Shown in pieces: positions 1 to 5,455 of a DNA stretch of 7,104 nucleotides; the stretch's first letter is position 1; each line of letters starts with the position of its first letter. The notes under the pieces are model-generated. The model made no database searches. It saw nothing but the letters and a program-made list of their open reading frames with translations, and was not told the DNA's origin. This DNA comes from Anaerolineales bacterium. GTDB taxonomy: Bacteria > Chloroflexota > Anaerolineae > Anaerolineales > UBA4823. Position numbers and translations under genes: made by a program. The stretch lies in contig JAQUAE010000091.1 of NCBI GenBank assembly GCA_028687395.1, forward strand, positions 1-7,104, written 5' to 3'.

Positions 1-545
1 CCCCGGTGTTGCTGCACGGCTCGATCATGCACATCCTGTTCAACATGTATGCCTTGAACGCCTTCGGGCCGGGCCTGGAACGCGCCTTTGGACACTGGCG
101 TTTCCTGGCCTTATACCTTTTGAGCGGCTTTGCGGGTAATGTAGTCTCCTTCCTGATGTCGCCTGCGGCTTCGCTGGGTTCCTCCACGGCGATCTTCGGC
201 CTGCTGGGCGCCGAGGGGGTTTTCCTGTACCGCAACCGCGAACTGTTTGGCGCCAACGCCCGCAAGGCGTTGATCAGCATAATTACCGTCGCCGTGGCCA
301 ACCTGATCATCGGGCTCTCGCCGGGCATCGATAACTGGGGGCATGTGGGAGGGCTGGTGGGGGGTGTGCTCTTTGCCTGGTTCGGCGGTCCGCTCCTGCG
401 AGTAGAGGGCACTTATCCCTCGCTACACCTGGCAAACGAACGCAGTGCAGAACAAGCCTGGCAAGCGGGCCTCGCGGTGGGTGGGCTCTTCGCCCTGCTG
501 GCCGCGGCTATCATCTTCATGCGTCGAGGCGGTGTGGGATGGTAA
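1..545 (+). CDS. Rhomboid family intramembrane serine protease (5'-truncated by window edge)
   Basis: Membrane-embedded serine protease that cleaves transmembrane segments of membrane proteins. The gene enters from the left edge; the reading frame is fixed by the codon at 3-5, and the GTG at 6 is internal, not the start. The visible part holds the core family signatures. A HGSIMHILFNM segment matches the HxxxxHxxxN motif of E. coli GlpG (His145, His150, Asn154). GSSTAIFG carries the nucleophile, with Ser at codon 183-185. NWGHVGG carries the catalytic His at codon 342-344. Hydrophobic segments lie between these, and a further one near the C-terminus (AVGGLFALLAAAIIF) would be an extra membrane helix after the catalytic His, followed by positive MRR. 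The first transmembrane helix and N-terminus are missing. Its stop overlaps the start of galE by 7 nt, so the two are probably co-translated. The substrate cannot be inferred. Confidence 0.93.
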   Translation, partial: PVLLHGSIMHILFNMYALNAFGPGLERAFGHWRFLALYLLSGFAGNVVSFLMSPAASLGSSTAIFGLLGAEGVFLYRNRELFGANARKALISIITVAVANLIIGLSPGIDNWGHVGGLVGGVLFAWFGGPLLRVEGTYPSLHLANERSAEQAWQAGLAVGGLFALLAAAIIFMRRGGVGW

Positions 546-1549
546 TCCTGGTGACGGGCGGCGCCGGTTACATCGGCAGCCATACGGTTGTGGAACTCTT
601 GCAAGCCGGCCACGAGGTGGTAGTGGTGGATAACCTGGTGAACAGCAAGGTTGCCGCGCTCGAGCGCGTCCAGGAAATCGCCGACAAGCCGCTGCGCTTC
701 TTCGAGGTGGATTTGCGCCACCGGCAAGCGCTGGAGGCAGTCTTCTCCCGCTTCGAATTCGATGCGGTGGTGCACTTTGCCGGCTTGAAGGCGGTGGGCG
801 AATCGGTGGCGCGCCCGCTTGACTACTACGACAACAACGTCACCGGCACGCTCGTCTTGTGCGACCTGATGGGCTGCTACGGAGTCAGGAATATCGTCTT
901 CAGCTCGTCGGCGACGGTGTATGGCAACCCCCAGCAAATGCCCATCCGGGAGGAATTCCCCCTCTTGCCGATCAATCCCTACGGCTGGACGAAGCTGGCC
1001 ATCGAGCAAATCCTGCGTGACCTGCACAGCGCCGATGAGCGCTGGAACGCGGTCTTGTTGCGCTATTTCAACCCGGTGGGGGCGCACCCCAGCGGTAGGA
1101 TTGGCGAGGACCCCACCGGCATCCCCAACAATCTATTCCCTTACATCGCTCAGGTGGCAGTGGGCAAGCTGCCGGAGCTGCACGTCTACGGCAGTGATTA
1201 CCCCACCCCGGATGGCACTGGCGTGCGCGATTACATCCACGTCGTCGACCTGGCTATCGGGCACCTGCGCGCCCTGGAGAGGCTGAACGCCCATCCGGGG
1301 GTTGTGACCTACAACCTCGGCACCGGGCGCGGCTACAGCGTGCTGCAAGTAGTGAAAGCCTTCGAGCAAGCCAGCGGCGTGAGCATCCCTTATCGAGTCG
1401 TCGGTCGCCGGCCAGGGGACGCGGCTACCTGCTACGCCGATCCTGCCCGGGCGGAGATGGAGATGCGCTGGAAGGCAGAGCGGGAACTGGACGCGATGTG
1501 CGCCGACGCCTGGCGTTGGCAATCGCTCAACCCGAACGGCTACGCCTGA
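539..1549 (+). CDS. galE: UDP-glucose 4-epimerase (possibly also UDP-GlcNAc 4-epimerase)
   Basis: Cytoplasmic NAD-dependent extended short-chain dehydrogenase that interconverts UDP-glucose and UDP-galactose (Leloir pathway, supply of sugar nucleotides for surface polysaccharide). The protein has 336 residues, close to E. coli GalE (338). An N-terminal Rossmann motif TGGAGYIGSH (residues 6-15) binds NAD. The catalytic triad fits Ser124 in SSSATVYG, Tyr148 and Lys152 in YGWTK, with the expected spacing. FNPVGAHPSG, RDYIHVVDL and YNLGTGRGYSV are further family blocks, and the end (WRWQSLNPNGY) matches the usual C-terminus. Cys298 (in DAATCYADP) sits where E. coli has the gatekeeper Tyr299 and human GALE has Cys307; the smaller residue is linked to acceptance of N-acetylated substrates. 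The ATG at 539 overlaps the rhomboid stop; GAGG at 526-529 is a usable ribosome binding site 9 nt upstream. No galK or galT is visible. Confidence 0.95.
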   Translation: MVILVTGGAGYIGSHTVVELLQAGHEVVVVDNLVNSKVAALERVQEIADKPLRFFEVDLRHRQALEAVFSRFEFDAVVHFAGLKAVGESVARPLDYYDNNVTGTLVLCDLMGCYGVRNIVFSSSATVYGNPQQMPIREEFPLLPINPYGWTKLAIEQILRDLHSADERWNAVLLRYFNPVGAHPSGRIGEDPTGIPNNLFPYIAQVAVGKLPELHVYGSDYPTPDGTGVRDYIHVVDLAIGHLRALERLNAHPGVVTYNLGTGRGYSVLQVVKAFEQASGVSIPYRVVGRRPGDAATCYADPARAEMEMRWKAERELDAMCADAWRWQSLNPNGYA

Positions 1550-1568
1550 TCCCTTTTCGCTGCCTGGA

Positions 1569-2354
1569 TCATCCTTGCGTGGAGTACCGCGGCGCCCTCC
1601 GCTCCAGGAAGGCGCTCAGGCCTTCGCGGTGCTCCGGCGTATGGCTGGCGATTTCTTGCAGGTGCGCCTCGTAATCCAGGACTCCTTCCAGGTTGCCGAG
1701 AACCGCCTTGTTGAACGCCCGCTTGGCAAGCCCCATGGTCCTCGTGGGACCTTGCGCCAGTTCGTTAGCCCAACGCTCAGCCTCTTTGTGTAACTCAGCC
1801 GCCGGGACTACCCGGCTGACTAACCCCCACTCGAGCGCCTGACTGGCGCTAACCGGGGCGTTGCACAGGGTGCACTCCATCGCCCTGCCCAGGCCGATGG
1901 TGGCTGGCAACAAGAGCGAGACGGCTGAGTCCAACCCCAGCCCGATTCCCAGAAAGGCGACGATGAAGCGGGCTTCTTCGGCGGCGATGCGCAGGTCGCA
2001 CGCCAGGACGATACCCAGCGCTGCCCCGGAAACCGGCCCCTGGATAGCGGCCATGACGGGCTTCTCCAGGCGGCGAATTTGGGCGATCAGCGGATTATAG
2101 GTGGTCAGCAGGTGAGCGCGATAAGCGCCCTGCTTTCCAGGTTCGGTTTCTCCGATATCTTGACCGGCGCTGAACACCGCGCCCCTGGCGCTGAGTAACA
2201 CGCAGCGCACCTGATGGTCGCGGGCTGCCCCCTGAAGCGCCTCCTGGAGGCTTGCCAGCATGGCGGCGTCCAGGGCGTTCACCTTTGGCCGGTCGAGGGT
2301 GATGCTGAGCACCCTCTCCTTCTGTTCGCATATCACGTGTGGGCTGGATGGCAT
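1569..2354 (-). CDS. Enoyl-CoA hydratase/isomerase (crotonase) family, isomerase-like (PaaG/ECI type)
   Basis: Crotonase-fold enzyme acting on acyl-CoA thioesters, 261 residues, the usual family length. Oxyanion-hole segments are visible: SAGQD (residues 62-66) and QGPVSGAALG (105-114). By hand alignment, the two glutamates of true hydratases (rat Glu144 and Glu164) are replaced by Gly114 and Phe134. An acid, Asp142 (in GLGLDSAVS), occupies the position of the catalytic acid in PaaG and peroxisomal enoyl-CoA isomerases. YNPLI (86-90) and a REGLSAFLERRAPRY tail (243-257) also resemble PaaG. The likely reaction is therefore a double-bond or ring shift on an enoyl-CoA rather than hydration; the substrate is unknown. 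No other beta-oxidation or phenylacetate gene is adjacent. The start is supported by an almost perfect Shine-Dalgarno. The gene runs convergent with galE, with only 19 nt between stops and no hairpin seen there. Confidence 0.88.
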   Translation of the reverse strand: MPSSPHVICEQKERVLSITLDRPKVNALDAAMLASLQEALQGAARDHQVRCVLLSARGAVFSAGQDIGETEPGKQGAYRAHLLTTYNPLIAQIRRLEKPVMAAIQGPVSGAALGIVLACDLRIAAEEARFIVAFLGIGLGLDSAVSLLLPATIGLGRAMECTLCNAPVSASQALEWGLVSRVVPAAELHKEAERWANELAQGPTRTMGLAKRAFNKAVLGNLEGVLDYEAHLQEIASHTPEHREGLSAFLERRAPRYSTQG

Positions 2355-2361
2355 AGGCAGG

Positions 2362-2369
2362 TCACCTCC
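2362..2369 (-). promoter_or_regulatory. Strong Shine-Dalgarno for the enoyl-CoA isomerase-like gene
   Basis: On the minus strand this reads GGAGGTGA, complementary to the 3' end of 16S rRNA over eight bases, and lies 7 nt before the ATG at 2354-2352. It fixes the start and suggests efficient translation. Confidence 0.85.
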
Positions 2370-2426
2370 CCGGATGAAAACCAGGAATCATCCAATGCAT
2401 TCAGGTTACCCGTATTTTATCCCTTT

Positions 2427-2455
2427 AAAAAAAGAAACCCGGGTTTACCCGGGTT
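2427..2455 (-). terminator. Intrinsic (rho-independent) terminator after the small acidic protein gene
   Basis: Perfect 8-bp inverted repeat: AACCCGGG (2436-2443), loop TTTA, CCCGGGTT (2448-2455). Read on the minus strand the hairpin is followed by TTTCTTTTTTT (2437-2427, overlapping the stem base), the classic stem plus U-tract. It starts 24 nt after the stop of the gene at 2480-2851, so it ends that transcript. On the plus strand there is no T-run after the stem, so it is directional. Confidence 0.9.
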
Positions 2456-2479
2456 GTGGAACATACTGGTAAATCCTGG

Positions 2480-2851
2480 TTATTCAGGCTGCTCGTCGTC
2501 GAAATCGTCGCCCGCTTCGTCCTCGAAGCCGATCTCGATCTCGACGTCTTGCTCGGCCAGGCGCAGCCAGAGCAGGAGCAGTTGCCCTTCGTCGGTTTCG
2601 ATGCTGCGCGCCGCAACAATCAGCGCCTGGTGCTCCAGGCCATCCGTGGAGCGGAATTCCAGGTAGATGGGTTGGTGGTTCCTCCACGCCTTGTGGCAGC
2701 GTTCCACTAACGCCGGGCCATTGAAGGTGCGCAGCTCGGTGATCACCATGGCGGCCAGGTTGGGGCTTTCGTTCAAACCCGTCACCCAGCCCTCTGCCAC
2801 GGCCTCGAAGGTCGGAGGTGGTCCCTCGATAATTGTGATCTTGTCTTCCAT
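2480..2851 (-). CDS. Small acidic protein of unknown function
   Basis: I do not recognise this family. The protein has 123 residues from the ATG at 2851, chosen because GGAG lies 8 nt upstream and a TATGAT box lies further up; the open frame continues upstream only as a shadow across the divergent gene. What can be seen: no signal peptide or membrane segment, a mixed alpha/beta-looking body, and a run of leucines (GQLLLLWLRLAEQ, residues 89-101) that looks like a buried strand or helix. A strongly acidic tail (EIEIGFEDEAGDDFDDEQPE, 104-123) contains about half Asp/Glu. The middle (WRNHQPIYLEFRSTDGLEHQ) has alternating polar and hydrophobic residues suggestive of beta strands. There are no obvious catalytic motifs. 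It is probably a soluble cytoplasmic protein. It has its own promoter and its own terminator, so it is likely monocistronic. The acidic tail could be a protein-protein or basic-partner binding region, but that is speculation. Confidence 0.8.
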   Translation of the reverse strand: MEDKITIIEGPPPTFEAVAEGWVTGLNESPNLAAMVITELRTFNGPALVERCHKAWRNHQPIYLEFRSTDGLEHQALIVAARSIETDEGQLLLLWLRLAEQDVEIEIGFEDEAGDDFDDEQPE

Positions 2852-2872
2852 TCTGATGTCTCCAGGGAAAGA

Positions 2873-2878
2873 ATCATA
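2873..2878 (-). promoter_or_regulatory. Putative -10 box of the small acidic protein gene
   Basis: The minus strand reads TATGAT, one mismatch from TATAAT, 21 nt before the start codon at 2851. That gives a predicted transcript start near 2866 and a short leader that still contains GGAG (2863-2860). No good -35 hexamer lies 16-18 nt upstream. The assignment rests on the box, its location and the need for a promoter in this divergent gap. Confidence 0.4.
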
Positions 2879-2925
2879 CCACGGAACGGAATGGTCACGC
2901 GGATTTTGGAGTAAAGTGGGCGCCT

Positions 2926-2956
2926 TTGCGAGGGGATAAATCCCGCGGGGTATAAT
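2926..2956 (+). promoter_or_regulatory. Putative promoter of the EthD-deacylase-M23-SDR cluster
   Basis: An exact TATAAT at 2951-2956 stands out in GC-rich surroundings. The best -35 candidate is TTGCGA at 2926-2931 (four of six to TTGACA), with a longer than usual 19-nt spacer. Transcription would start near 2963, leaving a very short leader whose GGAG (2964-2967) lies 7 nt before the ATG at 2975. It is divergent from the promoter of the gene at 2480-2851, so one regulator could act on both. Confidence 0.55.
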
Positions 2957-2974
2957 GTACGCCGGAGAGTCGGG

Positions 2975-3337
2975 ATGCATAAATTGGTAATACTGATAGG
3001 AGCGCTCGAGGACCCTGCGGCGCTCGACGACGAATGGCCGCAATTCTTGCGCCTCTCCGAGGCCATGCCGGGCTTGCGCCGTGAAGCCACCAGTCGGGTG
3101 GATACCGTGCTCTTTGGCGCTGGCGACACCCTGCTGATGCACGAGATGTTCTTCGATTCGCAGTCCGCGGCGCGCAGTGCAATGGCCTCGTCTGAAGGCC
3201 GCGCAGCCGGCAGGGCCTTGCAAGCCATGACCGGCGGGAGGGTCACCATTTTCCTGGCCGACCACAAGGAGGATGATCTCGACAACATCCGCAGGCATAT
3301 TGTTAAGGGAAAGGATAATGATGCTGACCCCGCGTGA
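2975..3337 (+). CDS. EthD-domain protein
   Basis: A small protein of 120 residues of the EthD group, ferredoxin-like folds that form dimeric alpha/beta barrels. Family features seen: an N-terminal strand MHKLVILIGA, a helix with DEWPQFLRLSEAMPGLRR (residues 19-36), a central LLMHEMFFDS strand (53-62), the SSEGRAAGRAL segment (72-82) resembling the usual S-P/E-G-xAAG-xDL block, and a last strand GGRVTIFLAD (87-96). The C-terminus adds about 24 residues of charged tail. Members appear with oxidative degradation genes or alone, and many have no known reaction, so only the fold is called. The start at 2975 follows GGAG by 7 nt. It is first in a four-gene cluster, and its last 20 nt overlap the next gene. 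Confidence 0.8.
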   Translation: MHKLVILIGALEDPAALDDEWPQFLRLSEAMPGLRREATSRVDTVLFGAGDTLLMHEMFFDSQSAARSAMASSEGRAAGRALQAMTGGRVTIFLADHKEDDLDNIRRHIVKGKDNDADPA

Positions 3338-3815
3338 CGTCCAGGCGTACATGGATGTGCATGCCATCCCGGGGGTGATCGTCCAGCTGGACGTCCCCAC
3401 CCTGACGGTCGAGGCGGCCGCGTTAGCCGTAAATGTCCCACCCCAACGGATCGTCAAATCTATCCTCTTCCTGGTGGCCGAGCGCCCGGTGCTGGCCATC
3501 GCTTGCGGCCTGGATTACATCGAGCGCCGCGCCATCGCCAACCTGTTCGGCGTGGGGCGCAAGCGGGTGAAGCTCGCCACGGAGGAGGAGGTGCTGCAGA
3601 TTGCCGGCTATCCAGCCGGGGCGATGCCGCCTTTTGCTCACCAGCAGCCTCTGGAAACGCTACTCGACCAGCGCGTGCTGGCGCAGGAGCAGGTTTTCGC
3701 TGGCGGCGGCGCCGAGAACGCACTGCTGCGCCTTCCCCCGCAGGAGATCCTGCGCGCCAGCGGGGCGAGGGTGATGGACCTGGTCTCTCTGCCCGAAGCC
3801 GAGCTGCCCGAATAG
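3318..3815 (+). CDS. YbaK/ProX-type aminoacyl-tRNA deacylase
   Basis: Trans-editing enzyme family that hydrolyses mischarged aminoacyl-tRNA (for example Ala- or Cys-tRNA-Pro) in the cytoplasm. The protein has 165 residues, a normal length for this single-domain family. Seen: the conserved Lys47 in RIVKSILFLV, matching the essential lysine of YbaK and ProX, a buried strand PVLAIACGLDY (57-67), and the glycine/proline loop AGYPAGAMPPFAH (96-108), the counterpart of the GxxxPFG-type substrate loop. The D..VLAQEQVFAGGG segment (117-131) and the LRLPPQEIL end are also typical. Two adjacent ATGs (3318 and 3321) are possible; AAAGGA at 3310-3315 fits the second slightly better by spacing. Either way the gene starts inside the EthD gene, in another frame, which suggests translational coupling. 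The tRNA and amino acid specificity cannot be told. Confidence 0.88.
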   Translation: MMLTPRDVQAYMDVHAIPGVIVQLDVPTLTVEAAALAVNVPPQRIVKSILFLVAERPVLAIACGLDYIERRAIANLFGVGRKRVKLATEEEVLQIAGYPAGAMPPFAHQQPLETLLDQRVLAQEQVFAGGGAENALLRLPPQEILRASGARVMDLVSLPEAELPE

Positions 3816-3820
3816 CCCTG

Positions 3821-3839
3821 CCGCACAGTCCCCTGTCGG
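3821..3839 (+). other. Small stem-loop between the deacylase and M23 peptidase genes
   Basis: CCG-c-ACAG / TCCC / CTGT-CGG folds as a 7-bp stem with one bulged C, filling most of the 30-nt gap. It ends 6 nt before the ATG at 3846, where a Shine-Dalgarno would be expected. There are only three T after it, so it is a poor intrinsic terminator; it could lower translation of the next gene or mark an RNA processing site. It may also be chance. Confidence 0.35.
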
Positions 3840-3845
3840 TTTGCG

Positions 3846-4556
3846 ATGAAATCACCCCGCTTACCCTTGCGCCTACTCTTGGCTATCCCGTTTATTGTGA
3901 TTCTGTTGGTGGGGTATTTCGTCTATCGCGGGCGAACCCCGCAGGCGGCGCGCTCGGCGCGCTTGCTGGCCTGGTTCTCCGCGCCGGAGGCGCACCCGGA
4001 GTGGGCGACGCGCATCGGGCAGCGCTGCAACGCGGCGCCTTTTATCTTCCCCACGGACGGCTACGTGGGCTTTCTGTGGGGCGATTCCTTCCGCATCGGG
4101 CACCGCCACCAGGGGATCGACATCTTCGGCGGGGGGGAGGCAGGGACTACCCCGGTATGGGCGGCTTATCCCGGCTACCTGACGCGCTTGCCGGAATGGA
4201 AATCCTCGCTGATCGTGCGTATCCCCAGCGACCCGCTGCAGCCCGACCGGCAGATCTGGGCCTATTACACCCACATGGCCGATGAGGAGGGAGAATCGTT
4301 CATCGCGCCAGCCTTCCCGCCCGGCGTGAAAGAGGTGTACGTTGCTGCGGGCACCTTGCTGGGCTATCAGGGTGACTACTCTGGAGACCCGTTCAATCCG
4401 ACGGGCATCCATCTCCATTTTTCTATCGTGCGGGACAAGGACGGAACCTTCCGCAACGAGCTCGAGTTCGAGAATACCCTTGACCCCTCGCCGTACCTGG
4501 GCTTGCCCTTGAACGCTGCCGAAAATCATGGCGAGGTGCCGGTGTGTATTCGTTAG
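3846..4556 (+). CDS. Membrane-anchored M23 (LytM-type) metallopeptidase
   Basis: Zinc peptidase family that cuts peptidoglycan cross-links or other Gly-rich peptides outside the membrane. The protein has 236 residues. Residues 8-27 form one hydrophobic segment after a basic start (MKSPRLPLR), with no lipobox cysteine, so this is probably an uncleaved signal anchor. The catalytic domain spans about residues 65-220. Zinc ligands are His88 and Asp92 in HQGID (the HxGxD motif) and His191 in HLHF. The catalytic histidines are His143 (YTHM) and His189 (first of HxH). All five key residues are present, so it should be active rather than a degenerate EnvC/NlpD-type activator. There is no LysM or coiled coil, so it is a minimal form. 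The start ATG has no convincing Shine-Dalgarno, but it gives the natural signal-anchor start; a small hairpin sits just before it. It lies 30 nt after the deacylase and 13 nt before the SDR gene. Confidence 0.88.
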   Translation: MKSPRLPLRLLLAIPFIVILLVGYFVYRGRTPQAARSARLLAWFSAPEAHPEWATRIGQRCNAAPFIFPTDGYVGFLWGDSFRIGHRHQGIDIFGGGEAGTTPVWAAYPGYLTRLPEWKSSLIVRIPSDPLQPDRQIWAYYTHMADEEGESFIAPAFPPGVKEVYVAAGTLLGYQGDYSGDPFNPTGIHLHFSIVRDKDGTFRNELEFENTLDPSPYLGLPLNAAENHGEVPVCIR

Positions 4557-4569
4557 GATGAGGTGAAAG

Positions 4570-5325
4570 ATGAGCGAGTTTGAGGGCAAAGTCGTCCTGG
4601 TGACGGGCGCAGGGAGAGGCATCGGCAGGGCGATCAGCGAAGCCTTTGCTGCGCAGGGGGCGCGGGTGGCTACCAACGACATCACCCCGGTGAACCTGGA
4701 TGAGACCGTGGCGCGCATCACCGCCGCCGGGGGTACGGCGCGCAGTTACGTGTTCGACGTGGCCAAGGCGTTGCCGGTGAACGCCATGGTCGAGCAGGTG
4801 CTGGGCGATTGGGGGCGAGTCGATATTCTGGTCAACAACGCCGGCGTCGAGCCTCACGCGCCGCTCTTGGAGCTGGACGAATGGGATTGGCAACGCACCC
4901 TCGACGTCAACCTGAGCGGGCCCTTCTATACCATGCAGGCGGTGGGTAAGGTGATGCGCGCCCAGGGTGGGGGGGTGGTGGTCAACATCGCTTCGATAGC
5001 CGGTCGCGCTCACGGCTTGAAGGATCGCTCCGCTTACGTGGCCAGCAAGACCGGCCTGATTGGTCTGACCCGCGAGGCAGCGCGCGAATTTGCAGCCTAT
5101 AACATTCGCGTCAACGCCGTCTGCCCGGGGGTGATCGAGACTGAAATGACCGCTGCCCTGCGCCAAAATGAAGCCATTCTGCGCAAGTGGCTGGAGGACA
5201 TCCCCCTGGGACGCCTGGGCCATCCCCAGGATGTGACCGGGCTGGTGCTCTTCTTGTGCAGCCAGGCGGCGGCTTATCTCACCGGGCAGGCGATCAACAT
5301 CGATGGCGGCAAAGTGATGTGTTAA
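4570..5325 (+). CDS. SDR family oxidoreductase (FabG-like)
   Basis: Classical short-chain dehydrogenase/reductase, 251 residues. It carries every expected block: cofactor motif TGAGRGIG (12-19), NNAG (89-92), Asn114 in DVNLSG, Ser142, Tyr156 and Lys160 in YVASK, and PGVIETEM (186-193). The C-terminal YLTGQAINIDGG block (236-247) resembles FabG-type 3-oxoacyl reductases and related sugar or alcohol dehydrogenases. Asp37 at the end of the second strand (ATNDITP) is the residue type that usually favours NAD(H) over NADP(H), so it may be a catabolic dehydrogenase rather than fatty-acid FabG. The substrate is not predictable from sequence. The start has GAGGTGA at 4560-4566, only 3 nt before the ATG, somewhat close. 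It is the last gene of the plus-strand cluster; no hairpin terminator is evident after it. Confidence 0.92.
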   Translation: MSEFEGKVVLVTGAGRGIGRAISEAFAAQGARVATNDITPVNLDETVARITAAGGTARSYVFDVAKALPVNAMVEQVLGDWGRVDILVNNAGVEPHAPLLELDEWDWQRTLDVNLSGPFYTMQAVGKVMRAQGGGVVVNIASIAGRAHGLKDRSAYVASKTGLIGLTREAAREFAAYNIRVNAVCPGVIETEMTAALRQNEAILRKWLEDIPLGRLGHPQDVTGLVLFLCSQAAAYLTGQAINIDGGKVMC

Positions 5326-5349
5326 TGGGAGCGGGTCAGGGAATCGTTA

Positions 5350-5355
5350 TATAAT
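5350..5355 (+). promoter_or_regulatory. Putative -10 box upstream of the lipoprotein gene
   Basis: An exact TATAAT lies 24 nt after the SDR stop, within the only sizeable gap (130 nt) before the next long gene. Transcription would start near 5362, giving a leader of about 94 nt. No recognisable -35 hexamer precedes it at normal spacing, so it might rely on an activator or reflect the local promoter style. Confidence 0.45.
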
Positions 5356-5388
5356 CAGGCTTGTGTTTTTTCCGAGAGGCGCTATCTA

Positions 5389-5442
5389 ATGACGGTCGGC
5401 ATCCCATTCCGTCTGGCCCTCCTTGGAAATCCTGTCTCTTGA
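5389..5442 (+). CDS. Possible 17-residue leader peptide
   Basis: A short ORF in the leader of the following gene: ATG at 5389, preceded by GAGG (5376-5379) at 9-nt spacing, encoding MTVGIPFRLALLGNPVS, stop TGA at 5440-5442. The stop overlaps the first bases of the next gene's GAGGAG ribosome binding site, so ribosomes ending here would sit on that site. This geometry fits translational coupling or a regulatory upstream ORF. There is no run of one amino acid as in classic attenuators. Such a short ORF can arise by chance, hence the low confidence. Confidence 0.3.
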   Translation: MTVGIPFRLALLGNPVS

Positions 5443-5446
5443 GGAG
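5441..5446 (+). promoter_or_regulatory. Ribosome binding site that sets the lipoprotein start
   Basis: GAGGAG lies 9 nt before the ATG at 5456 and decides this start over the in-frame TTG at 5423. GAGG (5441-5444) can also pair with CCTC (5450-5453) in a small 4-bp hairpin that would partly hide the site; it is weak on its own. Confidence 0.7.
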
Positions 5447-5455
5447 AAACCTCGT

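Noticed and set aside
1550..1568. Bidirectional terminator between galE and the convergent enoyl-CoA isomerase-like gene
   Set aside because: Only 19 nt and no inverted repeat; termination must occur elsewhere or by Rho.
2414..2419. TAAAAT on the minus strand as a -10 box for the enoyl-CoA isomerase-like gene
   Set aside because: It fits five of six bases and lies after the terminator, but the AT-rich tract makes chance likely and there is no -35. A promoter should exist in this gap, but I cannot place it.
2852..3499. Upstream extension of the minus-strand acidic protein frame into the divergent cluster
   Set aside because: The frame stays open, but the added part is antisense to the EthD and deacylase genes and has no domain. 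A ribosome binding site and -10 box support the start at 2851.
3503..4285. Plus-strand frame of 260 codons spanning the deacylase-M23 junction
   Set aside because: It is an Arg/Ala/Gly-rich shadow in a different frame from both real genes.
3873..4721. Minus-strand open frame (282 codons) opposite the M23 peptidase
   Set aside because: The plus strand carries all five M23 active-site residues; the antisense product shows no family features.
5423..5455. Earlier TTG start for the exported protein
   Set aside because: It would place acidic residues before the export signal and ignore the GAGGAG that is well spaced to the ATG at 5456.
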